Numbered from the stretch's first letter, positions 1 to 6,258 are shown. The stretch is DNA of 10,881 nt from Candidatus Aminicenantota bacterium (GCA_029939015.1 JAOZTV010000082.1:1-10881), one strand, 5' to 3'. The notes: generated from the letters alone by a model not told the origin. Numbers and translations are program-made.

Positions 1-36
1 TGCAGCTTCCTGACATTGATAACAAAACATACTCAT
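1..36 (-). CDS. hcp: Hybrid cluster protein (hydroxylamine reductase), N-terminal fragment
   Basis: Only the first 12 codons lie in the window; the gene runs off the left edge. Read on the minus strand they give MSMFCYQCQEAA. The pattern M-F-C-x-Q-C-Q-E-A/T-A is the typical Hcp N-terminus, where the cysteines begin the ligand set of the N-terminal iron-sulfur cluster. Hcp is a cytoplasmic protein carrying a hybrid Fe-S-O cluster; the family acts as a hydroxylamine or nitric oxide reductase in nitrosative-stress defence of anaerobes. The ATG at 36 has a strong AGGAGG at 46-41; the second ATG at 30 is a less well spaced alternative. The upstream region contains an FNR/CRP-type palindrome, which fits the known control of hcp by HcpR/FNR-like regulators. 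The fragment is short, but the motif is distinctive. Confidence 0.85.
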   Translation of the reverse strand, partial: MSMFCYQCQEAA

Positions 37-40
37 GTTT

Positions 41-46
41 CCTCCT
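41..46 (-). promoter_or_regulatory. Ribosome-binding site of hcp
   Basis: Perfect AGGAGG on the minus strand, four bases before the ATG at 36 and ten before the ATG at 30. It is one of the strongest Shine-Dalgarno sequences in the window and supports the minus-strand start. Confidence 0.8.
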
Positions 47-51
47 AATCT

Positions 52-73
52 GACTTAGTTTTAAAACTTAGTC
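52..73. repeat. Imperfect 22-bp palindrome in the hcp leader
   Basis: The core AGTTTTAAAACT (57-68) is a perfect palindrome. After one mismatched pair (56/69), the outer GACT/AGTC arms (52-55 and 70-73) pair again, giving 10 of 11 pairs. The same stretch also holds the direct repeat ACTTAGT at 53-59 and 66-72. It lies between the predicted hcp start of transcription and the hcp ribosome-binding site, so it could be an operator or a leader hairpin. The AT-rich core makes chance symmetry possible. Confidence 0.45.
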
Positions 74-96
74 GATTTGTTTTTTAATTCCGTGAG

Positions 97-102
97 TTTA
101 TA
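97..102 (-). promoter_or_regulatory. Probable -10 element of the hcp promoter
   Basis: TATAAA on the minus strand. The predicted transcription start near 88-90 would lie about 40 bp from the centre of the palindrome at 122-137, the class II spacing used by FNR/CRP-type activators. No good -35 hexamer is seen, as expected for an activator-dependent promoter. Nearby alternatives such as TATTAT make the exact hexamer uncertain. Confidence 0.4.
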
Positions 103-121
103 ATAATATTTGACATAAGTC

Positions 122-137
122 TGTAACAAATGTTACA
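122..137. promoter_or_regulatory. CRP/FNR-family operator, probably HcpR-like
   Basis: TGTAACA-AA-TGTTACA, a perfect 7+2+7 inverted repeat. Both half-sites have the TGTnACA form bound by several CRP/FNR-superfamily regulators (HcpR, DNR and similar), and such sites precede hcp genes in many anaerobes. It is flanked by a direct repeat AAGTCTGT (117-124 and 138-145) and abuts a weaker symmetrical element, GAC-ATAA-GTC (112-121). Its position suits activation of the leftward hcp promoter. An effect on the rightward barrel gene, about 100 bp away, is possible but not supported. The identity of the regulator is inferred; none is encoded in this window. Confidence 0.7.
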
Positions 138-198
138 AAGTCTGTTTTTTTTCAAAAATTTAAGGTTTGTATAAATAGATTTTAGTTCTCTTTTTGTG

Positions 199-204
199 TA
201 TAAT
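199..204 (+). promoter_or_regulatory. Probable -10 element of the outer membrane protein gene
   Basis: TATAAT, a perfect consensus hexamer, ending 33 bases before the ATG at 238. No convincing -35 hexamer is found 16-18 bp upstream, so the promoter may be weak, activator-dependent or misassigned in this AT-rich stretch. Confidence 0.45.
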
Positions 205-210
205 TAGTAT

Positions 211-235
211 TAAGGATAAGACAATAAGGATAAGA
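211..235 (+). repeat. Direct repeat TAAGGATAAGA x2 carrying the ribosome-binding site
   Basis: TAAGGATAAGA occurs at 211-221 and again at 225-235, a 14-bp period. The second copy holds the AAGGA (226-230) that serves the ATG at 238 as Shine-Dalgarno. The duplicated copy may be a local tandem duplication with a standby ribosome-binding site or no function. Confidence 0.6.
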
Positions 236-237
236 TA

Positions 238-1515
238 ATGAATAAAAGGATTTATTTTTTAATATTAATAATAATTTTTGTTGATTCATTCTATGGCTCT
301 AATAAAATTAATTTTGAATTTACTGAAAGGATTAGGTATATAAATTGGGATAATGCTATAGATTTGAATAGTGATAAATCTGACAAGTTTTCATTTACAA
401 GGCAGAAAACTACATTTTCGCTTAGTTGGAAACCTTCATCAAAAATTGATTTTAAATTTAAACTAACTAATGAAAATAGGGTCTATTTTCTTCCAGACAA
501 TCGGGATTATAATATTGATGAAATTATATTTGATCAATTATATATTAAGTTAAGTAAATTATTTGAATTACCATTTTCTATTACTGCAGGACGTCAAAAT
601 ATAATAATGGGTGAGGGCTTTTTGCTATTAGATTATAGTCCTTTAGATGGGTCTCGTTCCGTTTATTTTAATGCTTTGAGAGGGGATTATAAATTAAATA
701 AGAATAGTAAAATAATGGCTTTTTACGGTTATCAGGATGTTAATGATAATTATCTACCAATAATAAATTCATTGGATAAAAATTTGATTGAAAATCCAGA
801 AGAAGCTTATGCTGTATATTATTCCGGTATTTTTAATAAGGTAAATATTGAAACATATTATATAAGAAAGAATATAAAGGATATGCTTATAAATGAAAAC
901 TTGTCAGGAATTAATACAATAGGGTTCAGGTCAATTATAAATTTTAAGAAAAGCTTGTCTTTGACTACTGAGGCAGCATATCAGACCGGTTTTAAAGACA
1001 TTTTAGATAGAAGTGCCATTGGTGGTTATTTTCATTTAGATTATAAATTAATTAAAAAGAGTTTTAAGCCTGTTATTACATTTGGAGGCTTTTATCTGAG
1101 TGGTGATAATCAAAAAACAGAAAAATATGAAGGTTGGGATCCTCTTTTTTCTAGATGGCCTAAGTGGAGTGAATCATATATCTATACTTTAATAAAAGAG
1201 AATAGTGTTGCATACTGGTCAAACATTTCTTCACTTTATGTTGGACTAAAAATTCCTTTTTCAAATAGGATTAAGCTAAATCTTACTGGTCATTTATTAA
1301 GTGCACCTGAGTTTTCAATTCCAAAAGATGGTTTTTTAAATGGAACAGGTAAAAACAGAGGATTATTGTTTACGTCAAAATTAAACTTAAAACTTAATAA
1401 ATATTTAACAGGTCATATAGTATTTGAATCATTTAAACCCGGCAATTTTTATGTAGATGGAGCATCATCATATCGTTGGTTAAGATTTGAATTATTATAT
1501 AAATTTAGTAAATAA
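238..1515 (+). CDS. Outer membrane beta-barrel protein, alginate-export (porin) family-like
   Basis: The 425-residue product begins with a signal peptide (MNKRIYF followed by a hydrophobic run, likely cut near FYG-SN at 20/21), so it is exported. The remainder has no long hydrophobic helices but alternates polar and hydrophobic residues with many aromatic residues, as in a beta-barrel. GRQ at 118-120 and the following GEGFLLLDYSPLDGSR (125-140) resemble the conserved turn and strand of alginate-export-type barrels (Alginate_exp). The C-terminus (RFELLYKFSK) has strand-like aromatic alternation, as expected of a last barrel strand. The family comprises outer membrane channels, not only for alginate; the substrate here cannot be read from sequence. 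AAGGA lies seven bases before the start. A 95-base gap holding a repeat separates it from the peptidase gene, so co-transcription is possible but uncertain. The export and barrel calls are firm; the family is moderately certain. Confidence 0.7.
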   Translation: MNKRIYFLILIIIFVDSFYGSNKINFEFTERIRYINWDNAIDLNSDKSDKFSFTRQKTTFSLSWKPSSKIDFKFKLTNENRVYFLPDNRDYNIDEIIFDQLYIKLSKLFELPFSITAGRQNIIMGEGFLLLDYSPLDGSRSVYFNALRGDYKLNKNSKIMAFYGYQDVNDNYLPIINSLDKNLIENPEEAYAVYYSGIFNKVNIETYYIRKNIKDMLINENLSGINTIGFRSIINFKKSLSLTTEAAYQTGFKDILDRSAIGGYFHLDYKLIKKSFKPVITFGGFYLSGDNQKTEKYEGWDPLFSRWPKWSESYIYTLIKENSVAYWSNISSLYVGLKIPFSNRIKLNLTGHLLSAPEFSIPKDGFLNGTGKNRGLLFTSKLNLKLNKYLTGHIVFESFKPGNFYVDGASSYRWLRFELLYKFSK

Positions 1516-1606
1516 TTATGAGCCGGAACAAAGTGGAGACCAACGAAGTTAATTATGAGTTATGAATTATGAATTTAAAAACTAAACCGGCAGTGCCGGC
1601 AGGAGG
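1516..1606 (+). repeat. Probable dispersed intergenic repeat with heptamer tandem and GC hairpin
   Basis: This stretch differs in composition from its surroundings. It starts one base after the barrel gene's stop codon with TTATGAG (1516-1522), followed by a GC-richer segment (1522-1549). Then come three tandem heptamers, TTATGAG, TTATGAA, TTATGAA (1553-1573), and a GC hairpin with CCGGC (1587-1591) pairing GCCGG (1595-1599). It ends in AGGAGG (1601-1606), used by the next gene. Tandem runs of this TTATGAATTATGA type are recalled from intergenic repeats of several AT-rich environmental bacteria. That it is dispersed in this genome is inferred, since only one copy is visible here. Confidence 0.5.
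1601..1606 (+). promoter_or_regulatory. Ribosome-binding site that sets the S9 peptidase start
   Basis: Perfect AGGAGG. It lies one base before an ATG at 1608 and four before the ATG at 1611, and 32 bases downstream of the earlier in-frame ATG at 1569, which has no such signal. It therefore favours 1611 (or 1608) as the true start, which also places a clean signal peptide at the N-terminus. Confidence 0.75.
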
Positions 1607-1610
1607 AATG

Positions 1611-3704
1611 ATGAATAAAGTTTTTATAGTATTATTAGTGCTTGTATTGGGGTTTTCTATGATTTATGGAAAAACAGAAACAGAAAAAGATCCTTATCTC
1701 TGGCTTGAAAAAGTTGAAGCTAAGAAATCATTGGATTGGGTAAAAAAAATTAATGCAGAAACTACATCTGTTTTGGAAAAAGTTCCGGGATTTGTAGAAT
1801 TAAATAAGAAACTTCTTGATATTTATGATTCAAAGGCAAGAATACCTTATGCAACAAAGATTGGAAAATATTTTTATAATTTTTGGAGAGATGCTGTACA
1901 TCAGAGAGGAATTTATAGAAGAACAACCATTGACGAATATAAAAAAGAAAACCCAAAATGGGAGATTGTTCTTGATGTTGATGCATTAGCTAAAAAAGAA
2001 AAGAAAAATTGGGTTTATAAAGGAATGGACAGGCTTTATCCTGATTATAATCTTTGTTTGGTTAAATTGTCTATTGGTGGAGCTGATGCTGCAGTTGTAA
2101 GAGAATTTGATATTTCAAAAAAAGAATTTGTTAAAAATGGTTTTTATCTGCCTGAAGCAAAATCACAAATTAGTTGGATCGATAAAGATACAATTTTTGT
2201 AGGTACAGATTTTGGAAAAGGAAGTCTCACAAAATCGGGATATCCGGGAATTGTAAAAATATGGGAAAGAGGGACTTCTTTAAAAGAAGCAAAAACTATC
2301 TATAAGGCGGGAGAAAAATCAATTTGGGCTTATGGTGGAAGATCATTTAGTGATGATGGTAATATTGATTTTATTCTTGAAGGTTTAACCTTTTATACAT
2401 CAAAAAAATTTATTATTAAAAAAGGGAAACTGATTGAATTAAAGCTTCCTTTGGACTCAAATTTTATTGGAATATTTAAAAAACAAATAATTATAAAATT
2501 AAAAAGTGACTATAAATCTAATGGCAAAGTTTTTAAACTTGGTTCTGTTCTTATAGGTTCATTAAAAGGTTTAATTGAAAATAAAATTAATTTCAAAGTT
2601 CTTATTGAACCCTCAGATAGAATGTCAATTGGAAGTGTTCAAACAACTAAAAATTATATTTTAGTTACTATCTTAGATAATGTCGTTAATAAACTTTTGA
2701 AATACTCATATAATTCAAAAGGTAATTGGGAAAAAGAAGAAATAATAATTAAATCAAATGGAACTCTTTCAGTATTCAATACAAATGAAAAATCTGATGA
2801 TTTCTTTGTGAACTTTACAAATTTTCTTACACCTTCCGGTCTTTATATGGTTTCTGGTAAAACAGGAAAAAAAGAACTTCTGAAAAGTGCACCTAAATGG
2901 TTTGATGCTGTTCCTTATGAAGTAAATCAAAATATAGCTGTATCAAAGGATGGAACAAAAATTCCTTATTTTATTATAAAGAATAAGAAAATGAAGCTTG
3001 ATGGCAATAATCCAACCTTACTCTATGGCTATGGTGGATTCTTGATTTCAATGAAACCCAGGTATTCTGCAACTGTTGGAAATGCATGGCTGAATAAAGG
3101 TGGTGTTTATGTATTGGCAAATATTAGAGGCGGTGGAGAATTTGGGCCAAAATGGCATCAGGCTGCTTTAAAAAAGAATAGATTGAAAGCTTATGAAGAT
3201 TTTATTGCAATTGCAGAAGATCTTATCAAGAGAAAAATAACCTCAGCTAAAAAACTTGGTATTCAAGGTGGTAGCAATGGTGGACTTCTCGTTGGTGCAA
3301 CTTTTGTACTCAGACCTGATCTTTTTAATGCAGTTGTATGTCAGGTACCTTTACTTGATATGAAGCGATATACAAAACTTCTTGCTGGTGCTTCATGGGC
3401 AGCTGAATATGGTGACCCTGATAAGGCTGATATGTGGGATTATATCAAAAAATATTCCCCTTATCATAATGTTAAAAAAGGTGTTAAATATCCTGAAGTA
3501 TTTTTTACAACTTCAACAAGAGATGATAGAGTTCATCCAGCTCATGCAAGAAAGATGGTTGCAAAGATGAAAGACCAGAAACATAAGGTTTATTATTATG
3601 AGAATATTGAAGGTGGACATGGTGGAGCTGCAAATAATAAGCAGAGAGCATATATGTCTGCATTAGGATATGCTTATCTCTATAAAAAATTAATGGGTAA
3701 ATAA
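1611..3704 (+). CDS. Exported prolyl oligopeptidase family (S9) serine peptidase
   Basis: The 697-residue product starts MNKVF followed by a hydrophobic segment ending near IYG-K (about residue 20), a Sec signal peptide, so the enzyme is periplasmic or surface-located. DPYLWLE just after it is the usual prolyl-oligopeptidase N-terminal motif. The middle part (about 60-430) matches the position of the seven-bladed propeller that gates substrate size. The C-terminal alpha/beta-hydrolase domain carries the full triad: Ser555 in GGSNGG, the Asp at 638 or 639 in DDRVHP, and His670 in GGHGG. RGGGEFG and ASWAAEYGDP are further family landmarks. Length agrees with the family, so it is probably active on short peptides, often after proline, but specificity can differ. 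An in-frame ATG at 1569 would add 14 residues (MNLKTKPAVPAGGM) encoded by the repeat and would bury the signal peptide; it is rejected. The next gene starts 14 bases downstream. Confidence 0.9.
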   Translation: MNKVFIVLLVLVLGFSMIYGKTETEKDPYLWLEKVEAKKSLDWVKKINAETTSVLEKVPGFVELNKKLLDIYDSKARIPYATKIGKYFYNFWRDAVHQRGIYRRTTIDEYKKENPKWEIVLDVDALAKKEKKNWVYKGMDRLYPDYNLCLVKLSIGGADAAVVREFDISKKEFVKNGFYLPEAKSQISWIDKDTIFVGTDFGKGSLTKSGYPGIVKIWERGTSLKEAKTIYKAGEKSIWAYGGRSFSDDGNIDFILEGLTFYTSKKFIIKKGKLIELKLPLDSNFIGIFKKQIIIKLKSDYKSNGKVFKLGSVLIGSLKGLIENKINFKVLIEPSDRMSIGSVQTTKNYILVTILDNVVNKLLKYSYNSKGNWEKEEIIIKSNGTLSVFNTNEKSDDFFVNFTNFLTPSGLYMVSGKTGKKELLKSAPKWFDAVPYEVNQNIAVSKDGTKIPYFIIKNKKMKLDGNNPTLLYGYGGFLISMKPRYSATVGNAWLNKGGVYVLANIRGGGEFGPKWHQAALKKNRLKAYEDFIAIAEDLIKRKITSAKKLGIQGGSNGGLLVGATFVLRPDLFNAVVCQVPLLDMKRYTKLLAGASWAAEYGDPDKADMWDYIKKYSPYHNVKKGVKYPEVFFTTSTRDDRVHPAHARKMVAKMKDQKHKVYYYENIEGGHGGAANNKQRAYMSALGYAYLYKKLMGK

Positions 3705-3718
3705 ATAAAAAAAATAAA

Positions 3719-4150
3719 ATGAATTACTTCTTTGAGGGTGCTTTTAAGGATAAAGATAACTGGAAAAAGATCTTAATTCTAATCACCCTCATGGTCGCTT
3801 TTATTGACCTTAGATTTGCCTTCTTTGACGGAAAGATATTTTGGACAATCGTTATTCTTAGCTCACTTTCATTAATAGCTTTAGGCATTAGGATATCAGT
3901 CAAAGATAAAAAAGATAAAAATCTAAAAAATGAACAAAAATTATTTGAAGGTAGAATGAAAAAAGAAATAAAGGATAGAATAAGAGTAAATTCGGAATTT
4001 CAAACTTTCTGTTTTGAATGTTCTAATTTTAATAATGAAAGGAGAGCTTGTAAAATAAGCTATGATGTCATAGATAAAAGAGCATTAAAAACAAAGCTTG
4101 CAGATAATAAATTTGAATACTGCCTGTATTGGAAAGATAGATATAAATAA
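3719..4150 (+). CDS. Unrecognised small membrane protein with two helices and four cysteines
   Basis: I do not recognise a family. The 143 residues show two hydrophobic helices (about 17-34 and 39-58), a highly charged Lys/Asp/Glu segment (about 61-92, possibly helical), then a C-terminal domain with four cysteines: C98-x2-C101, C111 and C135. The spacing suggests a small zinc or iron-sulfur binding domain, probably cytosolic if the positive segment after helix 2 faces inside. The ATG lies 14 bases after the peptidase stop codon and 12 bases before the transporter gene, so it sits inside a tight cluster. There is no Shine-Dalgarno sequence before the ATG, only an A-rich stretch, so translation may be coupled to the peptidase. 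Consistent codon use and tight packing support a real gene; function is unknown. Confidence 0.7.
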   Translation: MNYFFEGAFKDKDNWKKILILITLMVAFIDLRFAFFDGKIFWTIVILSSLSLIALGIRISVKDKKDKNLKNEQKLFEGRMKKEIKDRIRVNSEFQTFCFECSNFNNERRACKISYDVIDKRALKTKLADNKFEYCLYWKDRYK

Positions 4151-4162
4151 AGGAAGGAAAAT

Positions 4163-5713
4163 ATGAATAATAAAGTAGAACTTAAATCAAAAAATATGGT
4201 AACGAGGTTTTTAGATCTTATTGAAAAAATTGGAAATGCACTTCCACATCCTGCAACTTTATTTGCTATGTTTTCAATTCTTATAATATTGATATCTGAA
4301 TTAGTGGTCAAACTTGATCTCTCAGTTATGCATCCCGGGACTAAAGAATTAATTAAACCGATAAGTTTAATGACAGTTGAAGGTATGCATAGAATATTAT
4401 CTCAAATGGTTAAGAATTTTACAGGATTTGCACCTCTTGGTACAGTTCTTGTTGCAATGCTTGGTATTGGACTTGCTGAGAGTACCGGTTTAATTGGAGC
4501 TGCATTAAAAAAACTTGTACTTTCAGCACCCCCAAGATACCTTACGATGGTAATTGTATTTGCAGGTGTTATGTCTAATATTGCAAGTGGCGTTGGATAT
4601 GTCCTCCTTGTACCTCTTGCGGCTATTATTTTCAAGTCGGTTGGCAGAAATCCCTTAGCTGGTTTGGCAGCAGCTTTTGCAGGAGTTTCGGGAGGTTATA
4701 GTGCCAATCTTTTACTTGGGACTATAGATCCTCTTTTATCTGGAATTTCAGAAGAGGCAGCACATATTGTTGATATTTCTTATCTTGTAAACCCTGCCTG
4801 CAATTATTATTTTATGGTTGTTTCAACTTTTTTAATAACTTTTGCTGGAACCTTTGTAACTGAAAAAATTGTTGAGCCAAGATTGAAAAAACTTGGTATG
4901 GCTGAAGGTATTTCAAAAGATGTTGAAGAAAAAGATAAACTTGATGAACTTACAGACCTTGAACGAAGAGGATTGCGTTATACCTTAGTTGTTATGGCTA
5001 TTGTTTTAATAATTATACTATGGGGAATTATACCATCAGATGGTTTTTTAAGAGATACGGCAACAGGAAGTATATTAAAATCTCCTCTTTTTAAAGGTAT
5101 TGTTGCAGTTATTTTTATGCTTGGAGTGATACTCAGTATTGCTTATGGAATTGGTGCAAAAACGTTAAAAAGCGACAAAGACCTAATGAAAGGAATGGCA
5201 AATTCAATGAATTCAATGGGCTCATATATTGTTCTTGTTTTTTTTGCTGCTCAGTTTGTGGCATTTTTTAACTGGACAAAAATTGGACTGATTATTGCAG
5301 TAAAGGGAGCAGAGGGTTTAAAGGCAACAGGTCTTGGTGGTATTCCATTGATGATTATGTTTGTTATTGTTTCTGCATTATTAAATTTAATTATGGGTAG
5401 TGCTTCAGCAAAATGGGCAATAATGGCTCCGGTTTTTATACCATTATTTATGTTAATTGGCTATAGTCCTGAGTTTATTCAGGTTGTTTACAGAATAGGC
5501 GATAGTACTACAAATATTATAGCACCAATGATGTCATATTTTGCATTAATTGTTGCCTTTGTAGAAAAGTACGATAAAAAGGCAGGAATTGGCTCGGTCA
5601 TTGCCTTAATGTTGCCCTATAGTTTTGTATTCTTAATACTATGGACAATTATGTTAATAATATGGATGCTGTTTGGAATACCTGTAGGACCAGGTGCAAG
5701 TATTTTTATGTAA
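4163..5713 (+). CDS. abgT: AbgT-family transporter (p-aminobenzoyl-glutamate type)
   Basis: The 516-residue inner membrane protein has many hydrophobic helices and the family's landmarks in order: an N-terminal GNALPHPATLF (24-34), the re-entrant region VMSNIASGVGYVLLVPLA (136-153), GGYSANLLLGTIDPLLSGI (177-195), MGSASAKWA (411-419) and YRIGDSTTNIIAPMM (443-457). Length matches E. coli AbgT and the structurally known YdaH/MtrF. Members import p-aminobenzoyl-glutamate, a folate breakdown product, or act as antiporters exporting sulfonamides; which applies cannot be decided from sequence. AGGAAGGA at 4151-4158 is a strong ribosome-binding site. It is the last gene of the peptidase cluster; no peptidase of the AbgA/AbgB type is adjacent, but the secreted S9 peptidase is. 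Its stop codon is only two bases from the stop codon of the convergent gene, with no visible terminator hairpin. Confidence 0.92.
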   Translation: MNNKVELKSKNMVTRFLDLIEKIGNALPHPATLFAMFSILIILISELVVKLDLSVMHPGTKELIKPISLMTVEGMHRILSQMVKNFTGFAPLGTVLVAMLGIGLAESTGLIGAALKKLVLSAPPRYLTMVIVFAGVMSNIASGVGYVLLVPLAAIIFKSVGRNPLAGLAAAFAGVSGGYSANLLLGTIDPLLSGISEEAAHIVDISYLVNPACNYYFMVVSTFLITFAGTFVTEKIVEPRLKKLGMAEGISKDVEEKDKLDELTDLERRGLRYTLVVMAIVLIIILWGIIPSDGFLRDTATGSILKSPLFKGIVAVIFMLGVILSIAYGIGAKTLKSDKDLMKGMANSMNSMGSYIVLVFFAAQFVAFFNWTKIGLIIAVKGAEGLKATGLGGIPLMIMFVIVSALLNLIMGSASAKWAIMAPVFIPLFMLIGYSPEFIQVVYRIGDSTTNIIAPMMSYFALIVAFVEKYDKKAGIGSVIALMLPYSFVFLILWTIMLIIWMLFGIPVGPGASIFM

Positions 5714-5715
5714 TT

Positions 5716-6084
5716 TTATTTTTCTTTATAAACAGGAATAATAACTAAATGAATAGTAACTGCAATAGCAATTATAAATAGAAGTATTTTTAACCATAAT
5801 AATTGTACAAAATAAAATGCTGAAATAGAAATTGTTATCCATAAAAGTAAAATAGTAAAAATTTTTTCTTTTAATGGGAAACCTTTTTTTTCGGTATAGT
5901 TCTTAATATATTTTCCGAGAAATTTATTATTAAGTAGCCAACTATGAAATTTATCAGAACTCTTAGAAAATAGAAAACCTGATAACAAAATAAAAGGTGT
6001 TGTAGGAAGTATAGGCAAAAAAATACCCAAAACTTGCAGAGCAATTGAAATAAAACCACCAATAATTAATATTTTTTTTTTAAT
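5716..6084 (-). CDS. DUF454 (YbaN-like) inner membrane protein with probable ATT start
   Basis: Read from 6084 the 122-residue product begins I/M-KKKILIIGG and contains LGIFLPILPTTPFILLSG (19-36), the hallmark of the DUF454 family, followed by FSKSSDKFHSWLLNN. Hydrophobic helices lie at about 5-35, 75-95 and 97-117. The function of the family is unknown; E. coli YbaN is of similar length. In this frame there is no ATG, GTG or TTG between the upstream stop (6108-6106) and a TTG at 6030, which would cut off the first helix. ATT at 6084 has AGGA at 6097-6094, nine bases upstream, and the promoter at 6143-6115 predicts transcription from about 6108. The gene is convergent with the transporter gene. 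Family certain; the start codon is inferred. A start at the TTG (104 residues) is the conventional alternative. Confidence 0.8.
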   Translation of the reverse strand: MKKKILIIGGFISIALQVLGIFLPILPTTPFILLSGFLFSKSSDKFHSWLLNNKFLGKYIKNYTEKKGFPLKEKIFTILLLWITISISAFYFVQLLWLKILLFIIAIAVTIHLVIIPVYKEK

Positions 6085-6114
6085 CTTACACTTTCCTAAA
6101 TAAATTTAATTCTT

Positions 6115-6143
6115 ATTATACTTAAGTTTAGTAATTCATGCAA
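6115..6143 (-). promoter_or_regulatory. Sigma-70 type promoter of the DUF454 gene
   Basis: On the minus strand TTGCAT (6143-6138) and TATAAT (6120-6115) are separated by exactly 17 bases, with a consensus -10 and four of six matches at -35. Predicted transcription start is near 6108, leaving a leader of about 24 bases before the ATT codon at 6084. Confidence 0.7.
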
Positions 6144-6148
6144 TGAAT
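6134..6148. repeat. 15-bp inverted repeat overlapping the DUF454 promoter -35
   Basis: ATTCAT-GCA-ATGAAT, a 6+3+6 inverted repeat that covers the -35 hexamer (6138-6143). Its position would suit a repressor operator, but short AT-rich symmetry is common here and no regulator is linked. Confidence 0.3.
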
Positions 6149-6251
6149 AGTAATTAAATAATGTTTGAGATATAAAACTTAAAATTCCTTTTTTATTCAA
6201 CATTTTTCTGTATATTTTATAAATACTTTGATAGAATAGATTATAAAAACT

Positions 6252-6258
6252 GAGAGGT
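6252..6258 (+). promoter_or_regulatory. Ribosome-binding site of purA
   Basis: GAGAGGT ends two bases before the ATG at 6261 and eight bases before a second in-frame ATG at 6267. Spacing favours the second ATG slightly; the two products differ only by Met-Lys. TATAAA (6218-6223) and TAGAAT (6232-6237) are possible -10 elements upstream, neither with a convincing -35. Confidence 0.6.

Noticed and set aside
1587..1600. GC hairpin as a rho-independent terminator
   Set aside because: The stem is only five base pairs and is followed by AGGAGG and a start codon, not by a T run; it is better explained as part of the repeat.
1762..1986. Minus-strand open frame of 74 codons inside the S9 peptidase gene
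   Set aside because: It lies fully opposite a gene with clear family motifs and has no ribosome-binding site or recognisable domain.
3382..3570. Plus-strand open frame of 62 codons in another frame of the S9 catalytic domain
   Set aside because: It overlaps the region encoding the catalytic Asp of the peptidase; shadow frame with no signals of its own.
4060..4311. Minus-strand open frame of 83 codons across the end of the small membrane protein gene and the start of the transporter gene
   Set aside because: Both plus-strand genes have better evidence; the predicted peptide has no recognisable features.
5871..6062. Minus-strand open frame of 63 codons in another frame of the DUF454 gene
   Set aside because: The DUF454 motif is in the other frame; this one is a shadow. 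I considered a frameshift at the ten-A run, but the DUF454 frame is intact back to a stop codon upstream of the run.
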